From the NCBI GenBank assembly GCA_031270985.1, contig JAISWR010000019.1, positions 1 through 51,142 of the forward strand: DNA of 51,142 bases. Reading direction: 5' to 3'. Each line of letters starts with the position of its first letter. Position 1 is the first letter of the stretch. Shown piece after piece: positions 44,756-51,142 of the stretch. The notes beneath the pieces are model-generated. The model ran no database searches, was not told where the DNA came from, and saw only the letters and a list, made by a program, of their open reading frames with translations. Position numbers and translations under genes: made by a program. The DNA is from Bacteroidales bacterium. GTDB taxonomy: Bacteria; Bacteroidota; Bacteroidia; Bacteroidales; UBA4181.

Positions 44756-45256
44756 ATGAAAAAAGACACGCTGCATCTGCTGGGCAAATTCTCAAAAATG
44801 CATGGCTACACGGGAATACTTGTGCTGATTTGCGAAAACGAAATGGATGACGCTTTGGAACAACTCCCCGAACTGTTTGTTTCTGTGGACGGTTTGTTGG
44901 TGCCTTTTCCCGTTGAAAAATTTACACTCGTCGGTGACAGTGCGGCGCACGTGAAACTCGAATTTGTCAATACGCGGGAAGAAGCCGCCGAACTTGTCCT
45001 TTGCGAAGCGTATGCCGATGTTGTGCCCCTCCCGACAGAAGCAGGGCTGGAACAATGGACGGGATTCACCGTTCATGACATGCTGCATGGACGTATCGGC
45101 GTCATTGCACAAATTGAAAACTTCAACGGCAACATCGTATTGCAGGTGACAGACGGAGATAAGGAAACCCTCCTTTCCTTCCATCCCGAAATAGTGACAG
45201 ACATTGACAAAACCTGCAAAATACTGTACATTAATGCTCCAGAAGGAAATTTTTAA
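44756..45256 (+). CDS. rimM: Ribosome maturation factor RimM
   Basis: Assists assembly of the 30S subunit head and binds S19. The 166-residue protein has the two RimM parts: an N-terminal barrel (LGKFSKMHGYTGILVL...) and a C-terminal PRC-barrel-like part (GFTVHDMLHGRIGVIAQIENFNGNIVLQV). The match is clear in pattern though divergent. Its position 7 bases after an esterase gene is unusual; in many bacteria it stands with rpsP and trmD. Confidence 0.82.
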   Translation: MKKDTLHLLGKFSKMHGYTGILVLICENEMDDALEQLPELFVSVDGLLVPFPVEKFTLVGDSAAHVKLEFVNTREEAAELVLCEAYADVVPLPTEAGLEQWTGFTVHDMLHGRIGVIAQIENFNGNIVLQVTDGDKETLLSFHPEIVTDIDKTCKILYINAPEGNF

Positions 45257-45329
45257 CCGGACGTCGCGCAACTCGTCAATCAAACATGATATTTTTTTAA
45301 TCATAAATAGTGGGGAAATAATTTTTTAT

Positions 45330-45337
45330 TACTTTTG
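45330..45337 (+). promoter_or_regulatory. Promoter -7 box of metK
   Basis: TACTTTTG matches TAnnTTTG, 35 bases before the metK ATG. I see no SAM riboswitch fold in the 116-base spacer. Confidence 0.6.
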
Positions 45338-45372
45338 CCCCATCATTAGTAAAATTAATTAATTAAAAAATT

Positions 45373-46632
45373 ATGGCTTATTTGTTTACTTCCGAATTTG
45401 TATCGGAAGGGCATCCTGACAAGGTAGCCGATCAGATTTCCGACGCACTGGTGGACGAATTTTTGCGTCGTGACCCTGAGTCAAAAGTAGCGTGCGAAAC
45501 GCTGGTTACCACCGGATTGGTAGTATTGGGCGGCGAAGTCAAGACGCGCGGCTATGTGGACGTACAGCAAGTGGCGCGCGATGTTATCAGCGACATAGGG
45601 TACACCAAAGGAGAATACATGTTTGAAAGTTCGTCGTGTGGCGTTATTTCTGCTATCCATGAGCAGTCGCCAGATATTAACCAGGGTGTTGTACGTTCGA
45701 AAGAAGAAGATCAGGGCGCGGGCGACCAGGGGATGATGTTCGGTTATGCTTGTCGCGACACGGACGAATACATGCCGCTGGCATTGGTAGTAGCCCGCCG
45801 GTTGCTCACCGTGCTGACGGAAATCCGCAGAGAAGGCAAACAGATGACTTATCTCCGTCCCGATGCCAAATCACAGGTGACGGTGGAGTATGCCGACAAC
45901 GGACAACCGTTGCGCATCCACACCATTGTGGTATCCACCCAGCACGATGATTTCGACAAGGAAAAGAAAATGCTGGCATCCATTCTCAAGGATGTGCAGG
46001 AAATCTTGATTCCCCGTGTGATAGAAGAGCTCCCCGAGCGCTTGCGGTCGTTGTTCGACAAGAAATATATCCTGCACGTGAACCCGACGGGAAAATTCGT
46101 TATCGGCGGACCGCACGGCGACACCGGTTTGACGGGCAGGAAAATCATCGTAGATACCTACGGCGGCAAAGGAGCGCACGGTGGCGGCGCTTTCTCGGGC
46201 AAAGACGCATCAAAAGTTGACCGTTCGGCAGCTTATGCGGTGCGCCATATAGCCAAAAATATTGTAGCGGCCGGCGTGGCCGACGAAGTATTGGTTCAGG
46301 TGGCTTATGCCATCGGCGTAGCGCAGCCTGTTGGTTTGTATGTCAATACTTACGGCACATCACACGTAAAATTGTCGGACGGGGAAATCGCCCAAAAAAT
46401 CGACAAATTGTTCGACATGCGTCCGTACAGCATCGTAAAACGATTCGGGCTGAAAAACCCTATCTTCCGCGATACAGCCAGATACGGGCATTTCGGGAAC
46501 GAACCGTACACAAAGATCGTACCTATGGACTACGACGGGAAAACGTCGGAAAAAGTTGAATTTTTCGCATGGGAGAAAACGGATTATGTGGAACCTATTC
46601 GGGAAGAATTCAAACTGACGGCAAAAAAATAA
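45373..46632 (+). CDS. metK: S-adenosylmethionine synthetase
   Basis: Makes S-adenosylmethionine from methionine and ATP in the cytoplasm. The 419-residue protein carries the family signatures [27 protein letters not shown] and [14 protein letters not shown], plus [19 protein letters not shown]. Length is slightly longer than the E. coli enzyme, as in other Bacteroidota. It has its own promoter box and a strong terminator. Confidence 0.98.
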   Translation: MAYLFTSEFVSEGHPDKVADQISDALVDEFLRRDPESKVACETLVTTGLVVLGGEVKTRGYVDVQQVARDVISDIGYTKGEYMFESSSCGVISAIHEQSPDINQGVVRSKEEDQGAGDQGMMFGYACRDTDEYMPLALVVARRLLTVLTEIRREGKQMTYLRPDAKSQVTVEYADNGQPLRIHTIVVSTQHDDFDKEKKMLASILKDVQEILIPRVIEELPERLRSLFDKKYILHVNPTGKFVIGGPHGDTGLTGRKIIVDTYGGKGAHGGGAFSGKDASKVDRSAAYAVRHIAKNIVAAGVADEVLVQVAYAIGVAQPVGLYVNTYGTSHVKLSDGEIAQKIDKLFDMRPYSIVKRFGLKNPIFRDTARYGHFGNEPYTKIVPMDYDGKTSEKVEFFAWEKTDYVEPIREEFKLTAKK

Positions 46633-46650
46633 CCGACGCCGGTTGAACAT

Positions 46651-46692
46651 AAGACCGTATGCGGGATACGTCAAGCATGCGGTCTTTTTTTT
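46651..46692 (+). terminator. Intrinsic terminator of metK
   Basis: AAGACCGTATGC (46651-46662) pairs with GCATGCGGTCTT (12 bases, one G-T wobble) around a 12-base loop and runs into eight T. The next gene starts only 9 bases after the T run. Confidence 0.93.
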
Positions 46693-46701
46693 ACTGTTTT
46701 C

Positions 46702-47715
46702 ATGCGGAAAATATTATCCATCGTTATCGCTTTGTTGTTGGCAGGCTGCGAAGAGCAAGGCGTACAGGAACAGGCTTTCTATCAATGGAAAACGAAGTTT
46801 CGTCCAAGTCGGACGGAACAGGAGGCACTGTCGGAAACAAAGCGGCTCTTCATCCGCTATTTCGATGTGGTTGTCGAAAACGACGGCATACAACCGGCGG
46901 CGACCGTTGTATTCGGCGACAGTTTCCCTCAAGGTATGAGCATAACCCCGGTAGTGTTCATCGTAAATAAAGCGCTGGAAATCACTCCGGAGGACAACAT
47001 TGTGGCACTATCGGAAAAAATCTGCACACGCATATCGTTAATCAACCAAAAGCGGAATATCACGAATATTTCTGAAATACAGATAGATTGTGACTGGAAT
47101 ATTTCCACCCGGGAAAAATATTTCCTGTTGTTGCGGTCATTGCGCAAAATGCCGTGCATGGACGGGAAACAACTGTCGGTCACGTTGCGTCTGCATCAGT
47201 GGAAATACAGCCGCAGTACGGGTGTTCCCCCTGCGGACAGAGTCATGTTGATGTGCTACAACATGGGGCGTCTTACGGAATACGGTAGCCGCAACTCCAT
47301 TCTCGACACGGAGGAACTGAATGCTTACGTGCAGCATGTCGGCGCGTATCCGCTCCCGATGGATGTGGCATTGCCGTTGTTCCACTGGGGGGTGTGTTTT
47401 GACAACCACCGGCAATACCGGGGATTGGTGAACGGGTTGTGTGAAGAAGATATGCGGAAGCCGTATTTTGAAGAAACGGAGCCGTTCCTGTACCGTTCGG
47501 ATACCACATTCCTGCTGCGGGGATTTTATGTCCGGAGAGGAGACTACATCCGTCTGGAAGAACCTTCCCCGAACGACATCCGAAAAGCGGCAGACATGCT
47601 TGCCGAACACATTCCGTCGCCGCGTCTCGTTGTGTGGTATCATCTGGATTCGTTGCTGCTGCAAAAATTTCGGAAAGACGTCCGCCGGGACATTGCCGAA
47701 AGGTTGCGCAATTAG
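46702..47715 (+). CDS. Lipoprotein of unknown function, DUF3142-like
   Basis: A 337-residue lipoprotein (LLAGC, Cys16). The sequence has barrel-like strand/helix alternation: ISEIQIDCDWNISTREKYFLLLRSLRK, then LSVTLRLHQWKY, DRVMLMCYNMG and a late LPLFHWGV. This suggests a TIM-barrel fold of the DUF3142 kind, in which the Asp-x-Asp strand would lie in the active site. I cannot name a function. The ATG is 9 bases after the metK terminator, and no promoter box was found. Its last four bases overlap the end of the convergent manA gene. Confidence 0.6.
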   Translation: MRKILSIVIALLLAGCEEQGVQEQAFYQWKTKFRPSRTEQEALSETKRLFIRYFDVVVENDGIQPAATVVFGDSFPQGMSITPVVFIVNKALEITPEDNIVALSEKICTRISLINQKRNITNISEIQIDCDWNISTREKYFLLLRSLRKMPCMDGKQLSVTLRLHQWKYSRSTGVPPADRVMLMCYNMGRLTEYGSRNSILDTEELNAYVQHVGAYPLPMDVALPLFHWGVCFDNHRQYRGLVNGLCEEDMRKPYFEETEPFLYRSDTTFLLRGFYVRRGDYIRLEEPSPNDIRKAADMLAEHIPSPRLVVWYHLDSLLLQKFRKDVRRDIAERLRN

Positions 47716-48704
47716 GACGCGGCAGCCGAAAGATATACTTCCAACATTTCCACAGGTGAGGAGGGGATAAGGCGTACATTTTTCAGCGCGGCAGGCAGTA
47801 ACACCGTTTCGCCTTTCTCCATATCCGTGTACCGGTTGCCGCCGTGGTTGATGCGGCATGTTCCTGACACACAGATATAAATGACAAAAGAATCCGTCGC
47901 ATCGTAGTTTTTTTCTACCGGTTGGCTGATGTGTACCATGTTGGCAATGAAATACGGACAACATACCAAATTGACGGTTCCGTCTCGTTTCGGATAGTCG
48001 ATTCTTGTGTCCTGCAAGCGATAATCAATAGCGTCCACGGCGAGTCCGGTGTGGAGTTCGCGTGCTTTTCCGAAAGCATCCGTCCTGTCCCAATCGTAGA
48101 TTCTGTAAGTGACATCAGACGTCTGCTGTATTTCGGCAATCAGAAGATCTTTACCGATGGCGTGAATAACGCCTGCCGGAATGAAAAATGCGTCGCCGGT
48201 CTTCACCTTTTCCGTTCGCAACAGTGTTTTCAGCGTTTTGGTCTCTATCGCGCGGAGATACGATTCTTTGTCCGTTTCGCGGTTAAACCCCATAATCAAC
48301 GTACTGTCGCCGCCCGCCTCCATCACATACCACATCTCCGTTTTGCCGCAGGAACGGTGGCGCTCTTTCGCCAATCGATCGTCGGGATGCACCTGTATGG
48401 AAAGACATTCCCGGGCGTCAATCAACTTTACAAGTATCGGGAACTCCGTTCCGAAGCGGTCATACACCGCATCGCCTACGAGGTTGACTGTGTATATTTC
48501 CGTCAGTTCCTGCAACGAATGGCCTTTCAGAAAGCCGTTCCGCACGATGGAAACGTCACCCCGTACGCCGGAAAGTTCCCAACTCTCGCCTACGCATTTC
48601 GCCGCGCTTTTTTTGCCGGGAAACTCCGTCAACCGCGTCCCGCCCCAAATCCGTTCTTTCAAGATGGGGATAAATTTTAAAGGGTATAATCCTTGTTTTT
48701 CCAT
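47712..48704 (-). CDS. manA: Mannose-6-phosphate isomerase, class I-like
   Basis: Interconverts mannose-6-phosphate and fructose-6-phosphate, joining mannose use and GDP-sugar synthesis to glycolysis. The 330-residue protein has LYPLKFIPILKERIWGG at the start, the zinc-binding QVHPDD, KTEMWYV and IPAGVIHAIG, then a C-terminal cupin half. Length fits the shorter bacterial type. ATG at 48704 (MEKQGLYPLKF) fits the conserved start. The promoter box TATTTTTG (48709-48716) ends only 4 bases before it, so the mRNA may be leaderless. Confidence 0.94.
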   Translation of the reverse strand: MEKQGLYPLKFIPILKERIWGGTRLTEFPGKKSAAKCVGESWELSGVRGDVSIVRNGFLKGHSLQELTEIYTVNLVGDAVYDRFGTEFPILVKLIDARECLSIQVHPDDRLAKERHRSCGKTEMWYVMEAGGDSTLIMGFNRETDKESYLRAIETKTLKTLLRTEKVKTGDAFFIPAGVIHAIGKDLLIAEIQQTSDVTYRIYDWDRTDAFGKARELHTGLAVDAIDYRLQDTRIDYPKRDGTVNLVCCPYFIANMVHISQPVEKNYDATDSFVIYICVSGTCRINHGGNRYTDMEKGETVLLPAALKNVRLIPSSPVEMLEVYLSAAAS

Positions 48705-49088
48705 CTTGCAAAAATACAAAATTCCCGATCATCTTCTTACGGCTTTGTGCAGCGTCCGGCAACCGGAATGTGTCAAAAGCTCGATAAAACACGGCGGTGA
48801 AGCATCTTTATATATTTTGATTTTTTTGTGAAATCACCGGTGATTTCTTCCATATATTGCTAATAACAAAATATTTATGACATATAAAGATAAGATGCCG
48901 ATAGCCTTATTGTTTTGTAAAAAAGACAATGCCTCATCATCTTCACAACGTGCATCAATTGGTTCGTATCCTGTGGGGTTTTCCGATTATTTTTACGTGT
49001 CGCACTCAATCTCCTCAAAATTTAAATGCGTTGCCCCGATTTTTTATATTGGTTTGTATCTCCAAAAAATTATCCCTATCTTAGCGGC
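48705..49088. other. Divergent intergenic region manA/nrnA with 18-base palindrome
   Basis: A 384-base stretch without a supported gene. At 48830-48847 it holds the perfect palindrome GAAATCACCGGTGATTTC, preceded by seven T; no T run follows on either strand, so it is more like a protein site than a terminator. A 96-codon plus-strand frame (48877-49167) runs into nrnA and looks incidental. TATCTTAG (49077-49084), one base off the -7 consensus, stands 4 bases before the nrnA ATG. Confidence 0.5.
48709..48716 (-). promoter_or_regulatory. Promoter -7 box abutting the manA start
   Basis: Minus-strand TATTTTTG matches TAnnTTTG, only 4 bases before the manA ATG. Confidence 0.5.
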
Positions 49089-50141
49089 ATGGACAATCGG
49101 CGATTATCAAACCAGAATATATCAGAATATTTTGGCGATCAGATATTTATGCTCAAAGAAGAATTGAGCGTCCCCAAACATATAGTGATCACCATGCACC
49201 ATGGTCCAGATGGTGACGCTATGGGTTCTTCGCTGGCGCTATATCAGTTTTTGCTCAAGCAGGGACATGAGGTATCTGTGGTGACGCCCAACGATTATCC
49301 GGAGTTTTTGCATTGGCTTCCCTGCAATCATGTTGTAGTGAACTACATGAAGCAAAAATCGCTGGCGGAGGAGCTGATAAGGCGGGCGCAATTCATCTTC
49401 CATTTGGACTACAGTCAGTTGAAGCGTAGCGCTGACATGCAACATGTGCTGAGGCAAGCCACTGCCGTCCGCGTGCTGATTGACCACCATCCGGAACCTA
49501 ATCTTTCGTCGAAATATCTTTTTTCCGACAGCGAAGCGAGTTCCACCGGCGAGTTGCTGTATGGCATCATGAAAACGTGGGACTCCTCACTGATTGACCG
49601 CGATATTGCCACCTGCATCTATACGGGGGTGATGACAGATACCGGATGTTTTTGCTATAGAAACGCAGGCGTGCACACCTTTCTGGTGGCTTCGGAATTA
49701 ATGGCGTACAATATTGACCGCATTGCCATACACGAACAGGTGTACGACAATTTTTCCGTGCAACGTATGCGGTTGATGGGCTATTGCTTGAATCACAAGA
49801 TGGAAGTATTTCCCGAATACCGCACGGCGCTCATCAGCCTTAGCATGGAAGATCAGAAACAGTATGATTTTGTGGTGGGCGACTCCGAAGGATTTGTCAA
49901 TTTGCCGCTATCGGTCAAAGGGGTACGTTTTACCGCGTTCTTTCTTGAAAAAGACGATAAAATAAAAATCTCGTTCCGTTCAAAAGGTGATTTTTCCACC
50001 AATGATTTTGCAAAAAAACACTTCAAAGGCGGTGGACATCTGAATGCTTCGGGTGGGGAAACACGGCTGTCACTGGAAAAAACGCTTCACATATTCCGCG
50101 AACTATTACCTCTGTATCAGGATGCGCTCAACATGCCCTAA
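49089..50141 (+). CDS. nrnA: DHH-family phosphoesterase, NrnA-type
   Basis: Degrades very short RNA oligonucleotides and often 3'-phosphoadenosine-5'-phosphate. The 350-residue protein has the DHH domain (VITMHHGPDGDAMGSS, HLDYSQ, VLIDHHPEP, GVMTDTGCF) and the C-terminal DHHA1 domain (FKGGGHLNASGG). ATG at 49089 (MDNRRLSNQN) was chosen; earlier in-frame Met codons add residues unlike the family, and a Met at residue 21 of this version (MLKEELSVPK) is another possible start. It overlaps the FKBP gene by 20 bases. Confidence 0.92.
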   Translation: MDNRRLSNQNISEYFGDQIFMLKEELSVPKHIVITMHHGPDGDAMGSSLALYQFLLKQGHEVSVVTPNDYPEFLHWLPCNHVVVNYMKQKSLAEELIRRAQFIFHLDYSQLKRSADMQHVLRQATAVRVLIDHHPEPNLSSKYLFSDSEASSTGELLYGIMKTWDSSLIDRDIATCIYTGVMTDTGCFCYRNAGVHTFLVASELMAYNIDRIAIHEQVYDNFSVQRMRLMGYCLNHKMEVFPEYRTALISLSMEDQKQYDFVVGDSEGFVNLPLSVKGVRFTAFFLEKDDKIKISFRSKGDFSTNDFAKKHFKGGGHLNASGGETRLSLEKTLHIFRELLPLYQDALNMP

Positions 50142-50694
50142 TCGTTGTGTAATATGGATACTGGTAATGCTTCTGTCCGGCTGCCAGCCCGGGTGCAGGC
50201 GTTACAATGTGCAGCAACCGGAACAAACGTCCGCTGCCGCCAAAACGGACGACTTGTTGCGCATCCACCAATACTTGGTGGATAAGGACATGCAGGATGC
50301 CAAAAGCTATGCCGCTCAAAAAAACTGGCACATGCAAGTTACTCCGTCGGGTTTGCTCTACGAAATTTATTGGCGTGGCGACGGGCGTAAAACCATACCC
50401 GGCCAAATAGTGGAATTATCCTACATCCTTTCGTTAGCGGACAGTTCGCATACGGTATGTTACACTTCGGAGCGGCTTGGAATAAAATCTTTCCGCATCG
50501 GACAGGGAGGTGTGGAGGCAGGACTGGAAGAAGGTGTTCTGCTGATGCGCGAGGGCGACAAAGCGCATTTCATCCTGCTGCCTCATCTGGCGTACGGGCT
50601 TATGGGTGACGACGGCTGTATCCCCCGCAGAGCCACGATTGTGTATGACGTGGAGTTGCTTGGCATCCGGAATGTGCCGAATACAGATGAATAA
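50122..50694 (+). CDS. FKBP-type peptidyl-prolyl isomerase lipoprotein
   Basis: A 190-residue exported protein that would help fold periplasmic or outer membrane proteins. The lipoprotein signal ends at Cys21 (LSGC). A short spacer follows, then an FKBP domain (PGQIVELSYILSLADSS, GGVEAGLEEGVLLMREGDKAHFILLPHLAYG, VYDVELLGI). The ATG at 50122 lies inside the end of nrnA (20-base overlap), pointing to coupled translation. DHH phosphoesterase followed by FKBP lipoprotein may be a conserved pair in this order, which I infer and have not checked. Confidence 0.9.
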   Translation: MRSTCPNRCVIWILVMLLSGCQPGCRRYNVQQPEQTSAAAKTDDLLRIHQYLVDKDMQDAKSYAAQKNWHMQVTPSGLLYEIYWRGDGRKTIPGQIVELSYILSLADSSHTVCYTSERLGIKSFRIGQGGVEAGLEEGVLLMREGDKAHFILLPHLAYGLMGDDGCIPRRATIVYDVELLGIRNVPNTDE

Positions 50695-50766
50695 CATTCC
50701 ACAGGGCTGTTTTCCAAAATGTTGAGCCGTGAATGTCGCCGAGAATGATTGTTTTTATTTTTGAGT

Positions 50767-50816
50767 GCAAAGACAATGTGAGACTACGCCAAAATGTGTC
50801 GTGGTTGTAAAATTTT
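50767..50816. repeat. 50-base direct repeat, copy 1
   Basis: Begins GCAAAGACAATGTGAGACTA. It matches copy 2 at 50926-50974 with only a few differences and one missing base. Its core ACTACG...CGTGGT is an imperfect inverted repeat (one G-T type change). Confidence 0.8.
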
Positions 50817-50925
50817 TGAAATTTATTTTTGAAATTTTTATAAAGCGCTGTATTATAAATTATTTTCTTTCAAGCGTAGGCTCAATTTTTTTCAATATGT
50901 AAAATAACTTGACATCTACTTCGAT

Positions 50926-50974
50926 GCAAAGATAATGCGAAACTACGCCAAACTATGTCGTAGTTGTAAATTTT
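50926..50974. repeat. 50-base direct repeat, copy 2
   Basis: Begins GCAAAGATAATGCGAAACTA, 159 bases after copy 1. The core AACTACG...CGTAGTT is a perfect 7-base inverted repeat around 11 bases, so each copy can form a hairpin. On the minus strand its first bases read TATCTTTG, a full -7 box. Function unknown. Confidence 0.8.
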
Positions 50975-51054
50975 GTGGAAAAATCAATACTTTTTCAACG
51001 CCCTGACATAAGTTTGGTAAGTTCAAATAGTAAATGCAACTAAAGTAAGAAAAA

Positions 51055-51088
51055 AACCTCTGTTGGGGGCATGCCCCCAACAGAGGTT
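51055..51088 (-). terminator. 34-base perfect palindrome, likely minus-strand terminator
   Basis: Each half reads AACCTCTGTTGGGGGCA toward the centre, giving a 17-base perfect stem. On the minus strand the stem runs into T at 51050-51056, as expected for a terminator of a gene entering from the right. On the plus strand no T run follows, but the hairpin would stand 29 bases before the ATG at 51118 and could act there as a leader structure. Confidence 0.6.
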
Positions 51089-51117
51089 GAGAAAAAAGTT
51101 TTTACTTTGTACTTGCA

Positions 51118-51142
51118 ATGAAAAATAAAAAACAATTAACCC
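51118..51142 (+). CDS. Possible start of a gene cut by the window edge
   Basis: ATG followed by codons for MKNKKQLT runs off the end of the window. The basic start would suit a signal peptide. A near -7 sequence (TACTTTG, one base short) lies just upstream. Too little is visible to say more. Confidence 0.25.

Larger units (their letters stand above)
50695..51117. other. Non-coding repeat-rich region
   Basis: About 420 AT-rich bases without a gene. It holds two copies of a 50-base repeat (listed separately), a 13-base tandem pair TTTTTGAAATTTA/TTTTTGAAATTTT at 50813-50838 and a 34-base palindrome at 51055-51088. No tRNA-like or other known RNA fold was recognised. Confidence 0.6.

Noticed and set aside
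45257..45372. Possible SAM riboswitch before metK
   Set aside because: The spacer is short and AT-rich with no conserved multi-stem fold that I can recognise; only a promoter box is supported.
48877..49167. A 96-codon plus-strand frame before nrnA
   Set aside because: It overlaps the nrnA start, has no promoter box or family resemblance and low-complexity Ser/Ile-rich composition.
1..51142. CRISPR arrays, insertion sequences, phage genes or defence operons
   Set aside because: No regularly spaced repeats, transposase, integrase, Cas, restriction or toxin-antitoxin motifs were found on either strand.

Overview
The window looks like a chromosomal piece of a Bacteroidota bacterium, most likely order Bacteroidales. 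The signs are: repeated promoter -7 boxes of the Bacteroidota type TAnnTTTG at the expected place before genes; short lipoprotein signals ending in LSSC, LVSC, LSAC or LSGC; a DPP5-type S9 peptidase close to the Porphyromonas enzyme; a PepD-type M20 dipeptidase; a KorA-type 2-oxoacid oxidoreductase; and several secreted glycosidases (GH3, GH95, GH106). Spacers are AT-rich and genes are tightly packed, often overlapping by 4-20 bases. Species cannot be fixed from the sequence alone.

Layout. 1-3000 (minus strand): the yceD-rpmF-plsX-fabH lipid/ribosome operon followed by tRNA-Leu(UAG). 3282-10152 (plus): galE, a LacI-type regulator, a double-cupin exported protein and a 1271-residue secreted LamG/helical-toroid/CARDB protein, a possible glycan cassette. 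10257-14292 (plus): a degenerate PurL-like protein, a 45-codon small ORF, aroK and a PagL-like lipid A deacylase. 14468-18458 (plus): a YhcH/DUF386 protein, a GH106 alpha-L-rhamnosidase and an ECF sigma factor. 18516-28741 (minus): holA, DPP5, mazG, radC, rpsT, purine nucleoside phosphorylase, a membrane fusion protein/TolC/TetR efflux set without a pump gene, and plsC. 28908-32187 (plus): hflX, then an SDR dehydrogenase and a DUF4861 lipoprotein behind a promoter overlapped by a perfect inverted repeat. 32230-38712 (minus): a beta-ketoacyl-synthase-like protein, GH3, an MBOAT acyltransferase, pepD and a small unknown gene. 38843-47715 (plus): korA without korB, GH95, a fusion of two esterase-type hydrolases, rimM, metK and an unknown lipoprotein. 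47712-48704 (minus): manA. 49089-50694 (plus): nrnA and an FKBP-type lipoprotein. 50695-51142 is a repeat-rich non-coding end with a 34-base perfect palindrome and perhaps the first codons of another gene.

How the parts work together. Housekeeping genes (fatty acid and phospholipid synthesis, ribosome parts, replication, SAM synthesis, nucleotide clean-up) alternate with small degradative modules. GH106, DUF386, GH95, the double esterase, GH3, DUF4861 and the gluconate-5-dehydrogenase-like SDR would together suit deacetylation and trimming of rhamnose-, fucose- and uronate-bearing glycans such as pectins, with manA and galE feeding sugars into central metabolism. No SusC/SusD pair, integrase, transposase or CRISPR array is visible. 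Several genes stand without their usual partners (korA without korB, efflux adaptor and channel without a pump, MBOAT without an SGNH partner, ECF sigma without an anti-sigma). This suggests rearrangement or gene loss in this lineage. I see no clear multi-gene defence or biosynthetic system that is new. The best candidates for undescribed biology are the bicupin/LamG cassette, the double hydrolase, the degenerate PurL homologue and the operator at 30143-30169.
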